NCBI GenBank assembly: GCA_009760855.2
Contig: WPIO01000071.1
Span: forward strand, 1,340,001-1,404,000
Length of the DNA: 64,000 nt
Direction of reading: 5' to 3'
Origin: Cristatella mucedo
Lineage: Eukaryota; Bryozoa; Phylactolaemata; Cristatellidae
Part shown: piece after piece, positions 12,961 to 23,682 of the stretch
How positions within the stretch are numbered: the first letter of the stretch is position 1
How the letters are laid out: every line of letters begins with the position of its first letter
Notes under the pieces: generated by a model
What the model saw: the letters and a program-made list of their open reading frames with translations, nothing else
What the model was told of the DNA's origin: nothing
Databases searched by the model: none
Position numbers and translations under genes: made by a program

Positions 12961-13484
12961 AAGAGTACTGTACAAGGCGCTTACTCGTCAAGAGTTCATG
13001 TCGACGGCATCACTTTGCTTACAAGGTCACAGCGTTGGCCGTTTACTCAAGCCTACGGCAATTTCGCAAATGGATATTCGCATTCTCAGCATTATAGATG
13101 CCTTAATAGCAGTTGAATTAGCTATCACAATTTATGGTCTGGATATCTATAATCGTGACTTAAGATTATAATACTAGCATGTCTGTATAGCGCCATACGA
13201 GAACTAAATCTCTGTCGCTCTCACTAGCTACTCTCTAACGCCTACTTGTTAGCCTATCAATTTCTCGCGGTGATTACACGAAATTTAAGCGGCACCCAGA
13301 AGAAGCACCCAAAGGAAACAATAAATGCTCGTGGGTGCAGATTCATTTGAAATTTTTCAAATCGGCAGGTGTTTTTATTTTTGTCGGTGGTAAGCTCCAG
13401 ACTTTGGGTTTACGACAATCGATGGCATCGCCTGCAAATGACTTCATGGCGGCTAGAGGCATACCACAGCAACTTGAGTTTTCC

Positions 13485-13595
13485 CCGGTTTAGCCCAACG
13501 GTTGCCGTGCTTGCCTCGATTAAGGTCAAGGTTAATGCACTTGACGACCAGGCTCATGGACTCGGGCTCCACAGGACTTGTGAGGGACGAGAGAG
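13485..13595 (+). mobile_element. Diverged tRNA-derived SINE type 2 head
   Basis: The stretch ggtttagcccaacggttgcc ... catggactcgggctccac resembles the A-box and B-box region of the SINE at 30183. No clear tail was found. Confidence 0.35.
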
Positions 13596-13689
13596 CTCTT
13601 TAAAATTCGTAATATAATACAACTTCATTATCAGTATAAAGTCAATATGACAAGGTCAATGTCGTTTCACGCCTACTACCTACATTTTG

Positions 13690-14165
13690 ATATGCTACTT
13701 GATGTGGACTTAGTGCAGGTCAGTAAGAAGTGGCGTAATACGGAAGTTCCGACGTTCACGATAGATGTTCAGAGTTTGTCACAAACAAGGTAGAGTTTCT
13801 CAGCTTTACGAGCAGAGTTTCTCACAAACAGGGAGCGCATTATTACACGGTCAGCAGACTCGCGAGTGACGACCATGGTCGTGGGCTAGAGCCTCGCTGC
13901 ACATATGAAAGAGCACGTATAAAAAGAGACTACCCCCCACTTTCCCTTCTACAATTCCTATCAAAGACACTGTAAAGAGTAGTGACAGACCAGCTGAACT
14001 CATTTATTTAAACTTCAAACCTTGCTAGTAAGTACCAGTCTGATTTAGGAGCTAATTACTCCAGAGAGTCAGCATTGCTTCGGGTGTACAACGACCTACT
14101 TAGGAATGTAGGCATGGGTAGAGTATCTCTATACAGTTATCATGTTCCAAAGTGACTTTTCGTCA
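13690..14165. mobile_element. LINE-A fragments in both orientations with a SINE-like piece
   Basis: 13690-13780 is minus-strand LINE-A. 13855-13915 resembles a type 2 SINE (tggtcgtgggctagagcctc). 13935-14165 is plus-strand RT (YQSDLGANYSRESALLRVYN). Confidence 0.5.
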
Positions 14166-14199
14166 GACGAACGGTATGATGCTTGCTGTCATTTTGCAT

Positions 14200-14915
14200 A
14201 TTCGCACTAACCATCAGATCATGCTTCATTTATTTAGCATATTTTAAGTGTCTAGAAAAAGATTAAGTTCATTCAGGGTCCTATACAATCAGGCAATTAC
14301 AGGTGGTGCAAAACTCTGCCGCTATGCTTGTCGGTCGTTAACGTCACAATTGCCACATCACACCACTTCTCCCCGACCTGCACTGGATACCAGTCAAGCA
14401 ACGGATGGACTTCAAGTTTTTTTTTGTCGCTCACTTTTAAGTCACTTCAATCTTTGGCTCAAGCCTATCTCTCAGATTTCCTCACCCACCAGGCCAAGAA
14501 TCACACCAACCGCTTTCCCAATCTAACTGTTTATCTATACCTCGAACAAACCTCAAATCCTTTGGAGACCGTGCATTTAGTTTGTATGCTCCCAAAGCCT
14601 GGAACTCCCTTCCGACGCATCAGAACAACTCCTGACTTCACTACATTTAAAAAGAACGTAAAACCGCACCTATTTAGGACAGCATTTAGCGGGTCCCTGT
14701 GATTCGTCCTGCATGTGCTTACGCATGCTGAAACTGTGCATGCTGCCCCTAAGAACACTTGTATGCCGACCCTGTGCATGTCACCCCTAACCATGTTATT
14801 CATGATGTTCATCAAGCATGATATTACTCAAAATTCAACCTTGTTGCCTTTGCAGTAAATGTAAAGAGCCTAGAAAGAGTCTTAGTTCTCTGAGGGCGCT
14901 TCATCAAGTGCACTA
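14200..14915 (+). mobile_element. Composite LINE-A: 3' tail fused to thumb domain and second tail
   Basis: A LINE tail-like segment (attttaagtgtctagaaaaagattaag, 14232-14262) runs directly into the LINE-A thumb and on to a full 3' end at about 14915. The same junction exists at 49755-49830. A further isolated tail follows at 14930-15005. Confidence 0.6.
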
Positions 14916-15121
14916 TTGTTATTTTTATTCCTTTATAGCAAATGTGAAGTGCCCAGATAAAAATTGAGTTCTCACTGGCCGCTGTTAAACTCGTTATTAT
15001 TATCACCTGGCAACCGCTACCCGTAAATAGCTACTGGTGTGTGAGCGGTGAGTCTCGATGCGAGCAAAAGCACGGTCTCTGCTCTGCTTCTCTGCTAACT
15101 CTTGCCCCACTCATTTCTAGG

Positions 15122-15324
15122 GTCTCTTATTAGAATTGTCCACACTTTCAGGAACTTCCGATGCAAGGAAGTTGATTCGAAAGAGTCCTGATAGCAGTCG
15201 GGTCTCTGTGCTGACTAAAAAGTACTTCCACGGTGAACTGAGCTGTCTGTATCTGTCTCTGCACAACCACTGCACGGAGGATATTATTTTGCATTACTGT
15301 ATATTACACCCACTTTTCTATTGA
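15122..15324 (+). CDS. Possible terminal exon, unknown product
   Basis: A strong acceptor-like run (cttgccccactcatttctag) is followed by an open frame of about 67 codons to a TGA, including TSDARKLIRKSPDSSRVSVL. No domain is recognised and no partner exon was found. The second half (LHNHCTEDIILHYCILHPLF) looks less protein-like. This is a weak call. Confidence 0.2.
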
Positions 15325-15369
15325 ATACATTATTTTTTATTTAATTTCAAATTTAGCCCCCAACCCATA

Positions 15370-15515
15370 TAATTCATTTGTATGGCGCCCCGGGAGAACT
15401 TAATCTCTATTCAGGCGCTTCACATTTGCCTCGGGGGCTCGAGCCCACGACCTCAGCCAGAGCTTGGTCGGGGCGAACTCATTAACCGCTGGACCAAACC
15501 AGCTCAGGGCTGTAG
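15370..15515 (-). mobile_element. tRNA-derived SINE type 2, minus strand
   Basis: The reversed tail (gggagaacttaatctctattcaggcgctt) is followed by the reversed tRNA-like head (ggctcgagcccacgacctca ... ccgctggaccaaacca). Confidence 0.65.
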
Positions 15516-17220
15516 GAGTATCGATGTGGAAACCACAAACAAGTACACAACGTTTCCGCACGAACGCAGACCGAAAAATCACCTCCGTCGGTATTTTATT
15601 GAGGTGGACCGCGAGCATACTTTCTACCTTTTCCAGAGACAGATTGTGACTCCTCCACCTAGCAGAACGATCGCGCCGACGCAGACTGAGACGTAAACCG
15701 TAGTTTCGATGCTTCCTTTTTCGGTCGCGCCATCTTCAACGAAATTTTGTCACACGTCGCAGTGTGGCTTTGTAGCACGGCTCAACAGTAACCGCCATCG
15801 AGTCACACAAATAGCTGCGATGCACTGCGATACAACTGCGATACAACGTTTCAGATATAAACTTATGAAATAAAGTTTTTTATTCAAAATTATACAGATA
15901 GATGTTTCGGGTTAATCCAAGAGATTTCGCGCATTTGCTCAATTACGCAATTTCAGGCTATGAACGCGTCCTGGCTGAACGTGCAAGCTCAGTTTCGTGA
16001 AACTTGTTCTGCATAATTTAAAATCAAAACCGCCATCTCCCGAAGCTTTTTTGTGGAAATGGTAGCTGTATGGCAGTGTATCGCATTATATGGCAGTTTA
16101 TCGCATTCTATTTGCAGTTTACCACAACTCTTCGCGTGACACGTCACGACTAGCTTGCCGTCGAGAAGCTAATGAAAGATTACATAACGCTGCTGAATCA
16201 GTCAAGCAAAATGCACCCATGACTGTCGATTTTGTTGCGGATGCAGTACGTAGCAGCTCAGGAGTTGCATCTTTTGACTGCAAGACAGCAAGCGTGACAA
16301 GTGCCAGATCTCAAGACCGCGTGACTGGATGCAGAAGTAACTCGGCAGCCGCGACAGAAGCAGCTTCAATGTGCTCAAATGGTCGATGTAAGGAGCTGGC
16401 GTGACGAAATGGACAGTGCCCGGTGCCTCGCTTATAAGTGTTCCTGCTTTCTCGACATCCGGCTAGGCAGTGCAAAGTGTGAGGTTCAGTGGCAGGGCGC
16501 TGTCAGGGTTGCTTTCAAGGTCGCTTTCAGGGTCTCCGATCGATCGGTGACCTTGAAAGCCCCTTTGTCCTTGGATCTATCTTGGCACTATCTTGGTCAC
16601 GGTATATTCGAAAGCCAGTACTTGTTATTCAAACAGTGCAACTGATCGGCAGCTACTTCTGCTCTCTGCTGCCACTTCCGGGAGCTGCAGATTTTGCAAG
16701 CGGGCGAGTTTTGCAATGCATAACGCTAAACATTTAGTTTCGCGTCGAGGCTAAGTTTTCGGACAAGAGTGCTGCGTAATGATAATAATAATAATAGCAG
16801 CATCGAATTGGTATAGCGCCACGAGAGAATGAATTTAATCTCTATGCTATTTGATCGTACCGCTAGGAAAGCCGCTCACGTAGCCATAAAATTGTCAGCA
16901 CTCATAAGCGAGCACGGCATAGGGCTCAGCATGATGGAGAAATAAGGATAATGACAATAGGTCGTTTTTAATAAGAATAACAATGGCAATAAGATTGTAT
17001 GCATAGAGTCTTAAGCGAACCTAATCTCTCTCAGACGCTTTACAACTCAAAAGAGAGCTAGTACCCAAGTTGTGAGTGGCATGATGAACACACACGCACT
17101 CACGTGTGAGGACATGATAGACTCGTGTGATCTAAAGCATCGGCGAAAGCGAACGCGTATCGTTCTCAGGCCAAAGAAAACTTATGGCGACACTTATGGC
17201 CTGCGGCTAGTAAGGCCTAT
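15516..17220. other. No firm gene; two SINE/LINE tail fragments
   Basis: Reversed tails occur at 16782-16855 and 16975-17055. An open frame at 16090-16404 (+) and a minus-strand acceptor-like site near 16278 were seen, but nothing supports a gene. Confidence 0.4.
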
Positions 17221-17224
17221 GGCT

Positions 17225-17355
17225 AGTTGAGCATGCACAGGTATTCACTCACAGGTAAGCGTGCACAGGTAAGCGTGCACAGGTATTCACTCACAGGTAA
17301 GCGTGCACAGGTATTCACTCACAGGTAAGCGTGCACAGGTAAGCGTGCACAAGAA
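17225..17355. repeat. Minisatellite of cacaggtaagcgtg / cacaggtattcactca units
   Basis: Alternating 14-16-bp units are repeated about eight times. Each cacaggtaagcgtg unit contains CAG|GTAAG, a consensus 5' splice site. Confidence 0.75.
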
Positions 17356-17733
17356 GGCATGTAAGACCGGCATGCAGGACAATCAGGAACAAAAGCGGCA
17401 ATTGTAAAACTGCTGCTTGAAGAGGAAGCTGGCCGCAAAGCGTACGTTGCTAGGTGCACCTTACAAAAAGACACCGGGTCATCTTAGGAAATGGGCTTCA
17501 AAAGAAGTAACTTCAAGACTTTCCGTGCAAGAAAAGTGATAGCCTGGTCACTAAAACGTTTGCGTTTAGTGAGCCCCTCGGCCAGACCACTGAAGGCGAG
17601 AGAGCGGGCGGTTCGAGAGCGACGCCGGAAGGAGGAACTCGGAGCTCCGGAGGTTCACACGTTCTGCCCCTACACAACGCCCGGAGTGACGCTCGGGCGA
17701 GCTGACGAGGCATTGCTTGGCGAACGCTCGTAC

Positions 17734-17919
17734 CCGCTGATAAGGCATTGCTTGGCCAGACGGTCGTTGGAGCTGTCGACGCATTCCACAGAGAGACTAT
17801 CGTGTTGGCTGATGATGTAGTTGTTTGCGGTACGCTCGTGCGAGCTGATGGCACAGTACTTGCTTTCGAGACGCTATTAGTGGTTGACAACGCCGAGTTC
17901 TTCTTCGTTGTAGGTTTTG
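17734..17919 (-). CDS. Candidate Ser/Thr-rich (mucin-like) exon following the signal-peptide exon
   Basis: The minus-strand acceptor caactgcttttctag|CA has the correct phase after the 19424-19505 exon. The frame reads KPTTKKNSALSTTNSVSKAS, then runs rich in Ser, Thr, Ala and Pro with an N-glycosylation sequon (WNAST). Such stretches form O-glycosylated stalks. The donor GCGG|GTACGA at 17734 is a guess; the frame continues to 17513. Short repeats of the SNALSAGTSV type are visible. Later exons were not found. Confidence 0.42.
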
Positions 17920-18435
17920 CTAGAAAAGCAGTTGAAAAGCGAGAGTTTGAGAAAGCGTGAAGAAGATCGAGGACTGACTTTCCATCGACGGGCGAGCGAG
18001 GAATACAGAATATCGTATAAAAATGTCCTAGCGAAGCCAGAGTCTAGCTTCCATCAACGCATCAAAGACTCAAAAGTGCACAATCAAAACAGATGGTGTT
18101 TTCCATTACCAATCTTCATCTCCTTAATCGTTCCTATGCTAGCTCCTTACCTAGTCAATCTTGTGGGGATCTAGTAGACTGCATCTCCTGTTCGTATGTC
18201 GGCTGGCTGGATAAGATCAGAGATTAAATACCAAAGGTCACAGCCTCTTCAACAGTTCTTCTCTCGTTCAACTCAACAGCGAGTTTCTACTCGTCAATTC
18301 TTTTATGAAGAATGACTATGAAGTTTCTTAAGCACTGCAGCTCAACCGATAAAATGACAAGCTGAATGCGAACCGCTGCAGATCTCGTCTCTCATCCCTG
18401 ATCTCGCTTGTGCGGTGAATTGACCGGTACAACTT

Positions 18436-18720
18436 AACAATAATAATAACAACGATGATGCACTTGATAACTCGCGCTCAGAGAACTCAATCTCTCTCTA
18501 GGCGCTATAGATTCCCTGCGAAGGCAACATGTCGCTGCGGCCTTGAGAGCCAACTTGGCCAGCGGGCACTCGACGACGGCGGCGCTCGCTCTTCACGAAA
18601 CCTCTTCACGAATCCTGCAGCAGGCATCGCCTGCTGCAGGATCGGACAAGCAGCAGGCGATGCCTGCTGATGATTGGACAAGCAGCAGGCGATGCCTGCT
18701 GCTTGTCCAATCCTAAGGAG
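18436..18720. repeat. Composite repeat: reversed LINE-A-like tail plus tRNA-like/palindromic unit
   Basis: The reversed tail (gatgcacttgataactcgcgctcagagaactc) is followed by gcggccttgagagcc. The same order occurs at 200-440 and 20545-20815. In this copy the end is rearranged into perfect hairpins. Confidence 0.55.
18612..18711. repeat. Cluster of perfect hairpins
   Basis: 18612-18642 has 14-bp arms around a 3-nt loop. 18673-18711 has 18-bp arms (attggacaagcagcaggc) around a 3-nt loop. Both are built from the gcagcaggcgatgcctgctg motif. Confidence 0.85.
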
Positions 18721-18739
18721 TCGACGTCAACGAAGGCCG

Positions 18740-19060
18740 CTACGCAACGGCTACGTAGCCGTCGCTCGCTCGAGCTCCCGTCCGCCAGCGAGGCTGACTC
18801 GTCATTCGACGCCGCGGCTGCTGCCCGTGCGGCGGCGGCGGCAACGAGCGCGGCGAGGGCGACGGCTGCGGCGGCGGCATCAGCGTGCACGCTCGCTGCT
18901 GCGGTTCTCCGCAGCGTGGTCGCCGGCTTCCGCTCGCGGAAGACGCCGCGGTCATGAACGAGAGTCGGGCGTCGCGTGAGCCCGAAGACGGCGCGCATCG
19001 CGCCTTCGGCGGCGGCGGCCATCCGTGGTGGCAGCCAACTTCTTGATTCCATTCCCACTA
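18740..19060 (-). pseudogene. Degenerate duplicate of the signal-peptide exon region
   Basis: This stretch parallels 19390-19640 on the minus strand. Its translation keeps LVHDRGVFRERKPATTLRRT, against TFVHDRSAFRDRKPATMRWR in the other copy, followed by an Ala-rich core. The initiator ATG has become ACG and the GTGAGT donor is absent. The Ala-rich part has expanded (GCG repeats). It looks like a local duplicate that cannot start or splice as the intact copy does. Confidence 0.45.
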
Positions 19061-19423
19061 ATCTACTTCTGCGGATGCATAGATCTGCGGCTGCCATGCA
19101 TAACTATATAATGATTGAGTTCTTATCTAAAAGTCTTGTTTTTCACATTTTTAGCTGCTGTTAGGCTAATTATTAAGGCGGATACGATAGAAAAGGCAAC
19201 TTAACATATTTGCGCCCAGTCTCCCTATCGCTGTTCCGATCGACGACAGTAAACCAGCTTAACTCTTAAATGAAGACTTCAAATGTTGCAGATACCATAT
19301 GATACGAGTATCAGTCGCACTTAAGTATACGACGCATCCTAAATTTACGGACGTCATTTTTTGAAAAAAGTGAAACGCTCGAGCGCTCGCTAGAGCGGCC
19401 TTCTCCGAGCGAGGCCGACTCAC

Positions 19424-19505
19424 CGCTCCTGCTGGCGGCGTCGGTGACGAGCGCGGCGAGGGCGGCGGCCGCGAGCACGCTCGCTGCCGCGGGTCTCCAC
19501 CGCAT
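19424..19505 (-). CDS. Candidate signal-peptide first exon (secreted or membrane protein)
   Basis: On the minus strand an ATG in strong context (GCGACCATGC) opens MRWRPAAASVLAAAALAALV then TDAASRSG. This is a typical signal peptide: basic n-region, 14-residue hydrophobic core, small residues before the cleavage site. It ends AGCG|GTGAGT, a good donor, phase 1. It lies in a CpG-rich block. The next minus-strand candidate exon (17734-17919) begins with the two bases this phase needs. The product is otherwise unknown. Confidence 0.5.
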
Positions 19506-19639
19506 GGTCGCCGGCTTTCGGTCACGGAAGGCGCTGCGGTCGTGAACGAAAGTCAGGCCTAGCGCGAGCCCGAAGATGAGGCCGATCGTGCCACCTTGGG
19601 TGGCTGCGGCGGCCGTCCTTGACGGCAGCCAGCTTCCTG

Positions 19640-19780
19640 GTCTGGGCTGCTGCGGCGGTCCGGCGCTGCTGCGGTCCGGCTCTGCGGCGGTCCGGCGCTG
19701 CGGCTGTCCGGCGCTGCGGCGGTCAGGCGCTGCGGCGGTCAGGCGCTGCGGCGGTCCGGCACTGCGGCGGCCGACCAGGA
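19640..19780. repeat. GC-rich minisatellite (ggcggtccggcgctgc units)
   Basis: About eight degenerate 15-18-bp units are visible. Confidence 0.7.
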
Positions 19781-19963
19781 AGCTGGAAGGACGACCGGAA
19801 AGCAACGGCGGCAGCAGCGGCGGCGGCCGAAAAGCGCCACCTGGCGGTATTTTTGTCCGAACCCTGGCCATTCATTTTCGGTGCCTGGCGCGGCTGGAGG
19901 CGAGCGCCTACTCGGCTCGCATCTAATTGCAGCAGCCGCCGCAGCAGCGGCGGCAGCCGCCGC

Positions 19964-19964
19964 C

Positions 19965-20031
<67 letters not shown>
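19964..20031. repeat. (CAG)n microsatellite
   Basis: About 22 uninterrupted CAG units follow mixed CCG/CAG triplets. It lies roughly 460 bp upstream of the minus-strand signal-peptide ATG, so it would read as (CTG)n on that transcript if transcription starts further out. Confidence 0.9.
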
Positions 20032-20032
<1 letters not shown>

Positions 20033-20033
20033 T

Positions 20034-20500
20034 CTACGTGAGTGACAGAGGGCGGGGCAAGGCTGCTCGCGACGCCAGTCGTGCAGCGACCGCACGCCGC
20101 GGACGAGCGCGGACAAGCGAAAGCTTCGTCGAGGCTTCCGCTCCGCTCTCCGCTCGTCCGGTGCGAGCACAGAGCGGAAGCCCTCCGAGCGTCGCCGCAC
20201 GACGACGACGACGACGACGCCCAGCAGGCGGCGCAGGTCGCGGAGGCTGAGCGGCGGGAGGATCGCGGAGCATCTGAGCTCGGGGCTCGTAGAGCCAGCG
20301 AGCGGAGGTCAAGGCCAAGTCTGGCCGATGCGATTCGTCGCTGGTATTCGCTTGCACTTTGCAATTGAGAATGCACAGACCGAATGAAGCGCGCTAGCGT
20401 CCGATTTGCCGGCGCCCTGCACTCTGAACTCGCCTAATCCAAAAAGACCACGTGATTATCTAATGGAGCATTGAGTACGCTCCAGAGGGTGCGGCGAGAT
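20034..20500. repeat. Unit X, present in three copies in the window
   Basis: A GC-rich segment that continues into gagaatgcacagaccgaatg. A partial copy is at 1-170 (same strand) and an inverted copy at 23935-24368. Several frames are open but none is favoured. Confidence 0.6.
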
Positions 20501-21963
20501 CAGGTAGTGGCTATTTTGTAATCTTGCTTGCTCGGCTCATCAGCACTTGATAGTTATAGTAATAATAATAGCAACACACGTGATAGAGCGATCTCAGAGA
20601 ACCCAATCTCTTTCTAGGCGCTTTACATTTCCGGCAACGGAAACGCCTATTGTCGGTGCGGCCTTGAGCTATCTTGGCCAGGCGTTACGGTAATGCTCGA
20701 ACTCAATGAAGCAGACGGCGAGTTCGAATACTGCAGCAGTCGATGCTTGCTTGTCTGATGCTAAATAGTCAAAGCCACCGAGGCCGCTCAAGGCCTAATA
20801 AAGCCGCCCGAGGCCTTACAAATTAGCTGTCCCATTCCTCCGCTTAGAGACAGTTGGCGACAGAAGCTTTAGCTCTGCAGGTCCTAGACTGTGGAACTCG
20901 CTTTCACAATTCTTACGCAACGACAACTACTCTCCTACTGCCGACTATGGCGCATTATTTACAGCGATCCTGAGTTGTTACTCCCATGCTACTCACTGCC
21001 ACAACTGCTCTCCTGACTCTGCTATGCTTCCCACTTTCTCTTTGTTGTGTGAGACGAAGTCTGTTGGCTACCGAATGCGTAACGAAAGCCGCTTAGGCTG
21101 TGAGTGTGCTATACAAAACTCTCCTGCGTAACTCCCACATGGTCTTTATGACATTGTGGAGTTACAGACGGAGATACATTACATTACATTACATTACATT
21201 ACAAGGCCGCTGTGTAAAGGAAGCTTTTTACCGTAATTTGACTTTGACAGGAGTAAACATTATCCTGCTGCAGTATTTCCTTTCACTTAACGTAAGCCTG
21301 ATAGAACCAGATACGGGATCCCGTGCGAGAGCGAATGTCACGGACGATCGACCGCGATTTGCGGGCTCAAACTCCACTCGCTGTCAGAGACGATTACGCT
21401 CCAATTACGCCGTAGCGCTACTCGACTGCGACTGCAGGCTGGACAGCTTTCACATACACCACTAGTCAGACACTGATGCAAATCGCGGCTGCTCGTTTCG
21501 CTACTTGCCATCGCCCAGCTCAGCCGCCGCTGGAGGAGCACGAGCACTCCTCCAGCGCATTCCCGCCCTCCCATGCTTGCTATTTGCTCCCCTACCGCGG
21601 CTGCTATTCACGACCTCGGAGGCCAAGGTCGTGAATAGCAGCCCCCTTACCTATTGTGCCATCACGGCTGACTGAGAGTGCTCTTCAGTTTCCTTGAAGA
21701 GGTGATTCATTTATTTATGTACGCGATCGTATTTCAAGCAGTTACGGTGAGGCATTTGCTTGAGATAATTTCAAATTGCCACTCTGAATGGCGTGTCTTT
21801 CGGGGAGGGGGTATTCCTCCGTATTTTCCAAGTTGGAAAGTACAGTAGTTATTCTTTTAAATGATTTCTATGCCAGTCTTCCGAGTCTTCATCCCCGCTT
21901 ATGGAAAGCTAGTCTCAGGTATACCTCTGTCTTAGGAAGAGCGATAAAGAGAAAGAGAAAGAC

Positions 21964-22003
<40 letters not shown>

Positions 22004-22570
22004 AAAGAGAGAGAGTTATATCTACATTTGTATGGTACGTTTACAAACAGGAAGAGAAATAGCATCGATGAGATCGGAGAGATCAGACAGATCGGAGAGA
22101 TTAAAAAAAGTCTGTCCCATTTGTACGGAAAGGCAGGACGATACAGAGCGACGGACGACTGGACAACGGACCTGAAGGTCAAAAGTCATAAAGGACAGTG
22201 ACAGGAACTTAAAGTTGACGCACAGCTTTATGGGTAGGTCAGAGGCAACTAGTGCGACATGGCAGTTGTAACGATAGCAATGGGAATCACATGGCTGTCT
22301 GAGTTATACACCAAACGCAAGCGTTTTAATGCAAAGTGGCTTATATCTGCAAGGCACGAGCGACAGATGTCAGGACGAGGTGCCGCGACGAATGCATGGA
22401 ACGATTGGGCTATCGGTATTATTGTCTTAGCGATTCAAAATTTCCGGCAACTTTAGATATGCGTAGAAGGCTATAATTTAACTACGTACGGCTAGGTCGT
22501 TCATAGCTGATTCGCGTGCCTTATTGATATAGGTCCAAAGGGACTATCACTCCCACTTGCAGTGAACAAG
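20365..22570. repeat. Segmental duplication, copy 2
   Basis: It is the partner of 1-3640. It carries a LINE-B insertion (20816-21206) that copy 1 lacks. Confidence 0.75.
20816..21206 (+). mobile_element. LINE-B 3' end with (ACATT)n tail
   Basis: The sequence gctgtcccattcctccgctt ... cagacggagatacattacatt is the C-terminal region, the 3' UTR and the pentanucleotide tail. It interrupts segmental copy 2. Confidence 0.75.
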
Positions 22571-23680
22571 ACGTAATTTTCATCTGCAGGATTCGAAAAC
22601 TTGTAATTATGAAAATCTAGATTTTGCAGTAGGTGATTGCCGCGGGCCAGAGAACATGCTAAAAGGCTTGAAAAATGTAAGAGGCGCTAGAGAATACCAC
22701 TGACCCCAGATCCTTCAACTACCAATCCCTCTCCAGCTTCGTCAAAGCTTCCTTCGGGATTGCATTATTCGTGAACCCTGGCATGGGCAGTTTCGTCAAG
22801 ACTGAGCATAATGGAACACAGACACAAACAAAGTGAATGTAAGCTTGACCATGACGCCTGCGTGGCATGCTTATGCTATAAACATGCGGTTAATAACGCA
22901 CCTATATGTTAATATTAATCTAATGCTTTTATTAATTTAATGTTAATATAATGTAAATATTACGTTAATATTTAAGTTAATATTTGCTATTAATGCCATA
23001 AAGATGCATGGTATCTTAAAAGATCCAGGTGCTGCCAGAGGCTCGCTGCAAGAGAAGAACTAACCGAGGCGAGATTTACATTCGTGGTATCTGCCTAGGA
23101 CGAGAATGCAAATATGGAAGCGAAATAGAAGACACCCAAGGCCGCCGGTTAGTAGGACTAGCGGCTTACCATAGGGGGACAGTGAGCACATGCCCCCTGG
23201 TGCTGAATCAGGGGTCGTGAAAATGGGTGCCTAATAAACTGGGGGATTGGGTGCTGGTGCCATCTGTTTAATTCGTCCCCGGGCGCACAATATGCTACGA
23301 GCGCCACTGAGTAGGACGCCGGGTCACTAGCAAGCACTAAAACGTTCACTTAGTAGCATGCAAACCAAGCCGGATACTCGCACGACGAGTTCATTGTGAA
23401 GGCGAAGGTGAAGCTGAGTGGAGCAGACGCGTATTTAGCCGCGAATTAAATGACAAAAATTGCGCACAAAAAGTGGTCAGAGAAGAAGGCGAAAGTGAGT
23501 TCGAGACTTTCGTTGCATACGAAGTGAAGGATGAATCGCCAACAATTTCAATGTAGTGCGACGAACCACGAGACGACTGAAGGTGAAGGATGCGGGGATG
23601 AAGGCGCCACGAGGCGAATGGAAGCCGTGAGGTGAGTGGTGCGAGAGCACTCTGGAAGGACACCGAGGTCAAGGACAGAT
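22571..23680. other. No gene supported
   Basis: An AT-rich stretch (22900-22995) is followed by a purine-rich gaaggtgaag-type stretch (23395-23660). Open frames look random. Confidence 0.4.
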
Positions 23681-23682
23681 AG

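Noticed and set aside
16090-16404. 104-codon plus-strand ORF and a minus-strand acceptor near 16278
   Set aside because: There is no domain, and no phase-compatible partner exon could be found on either strand.
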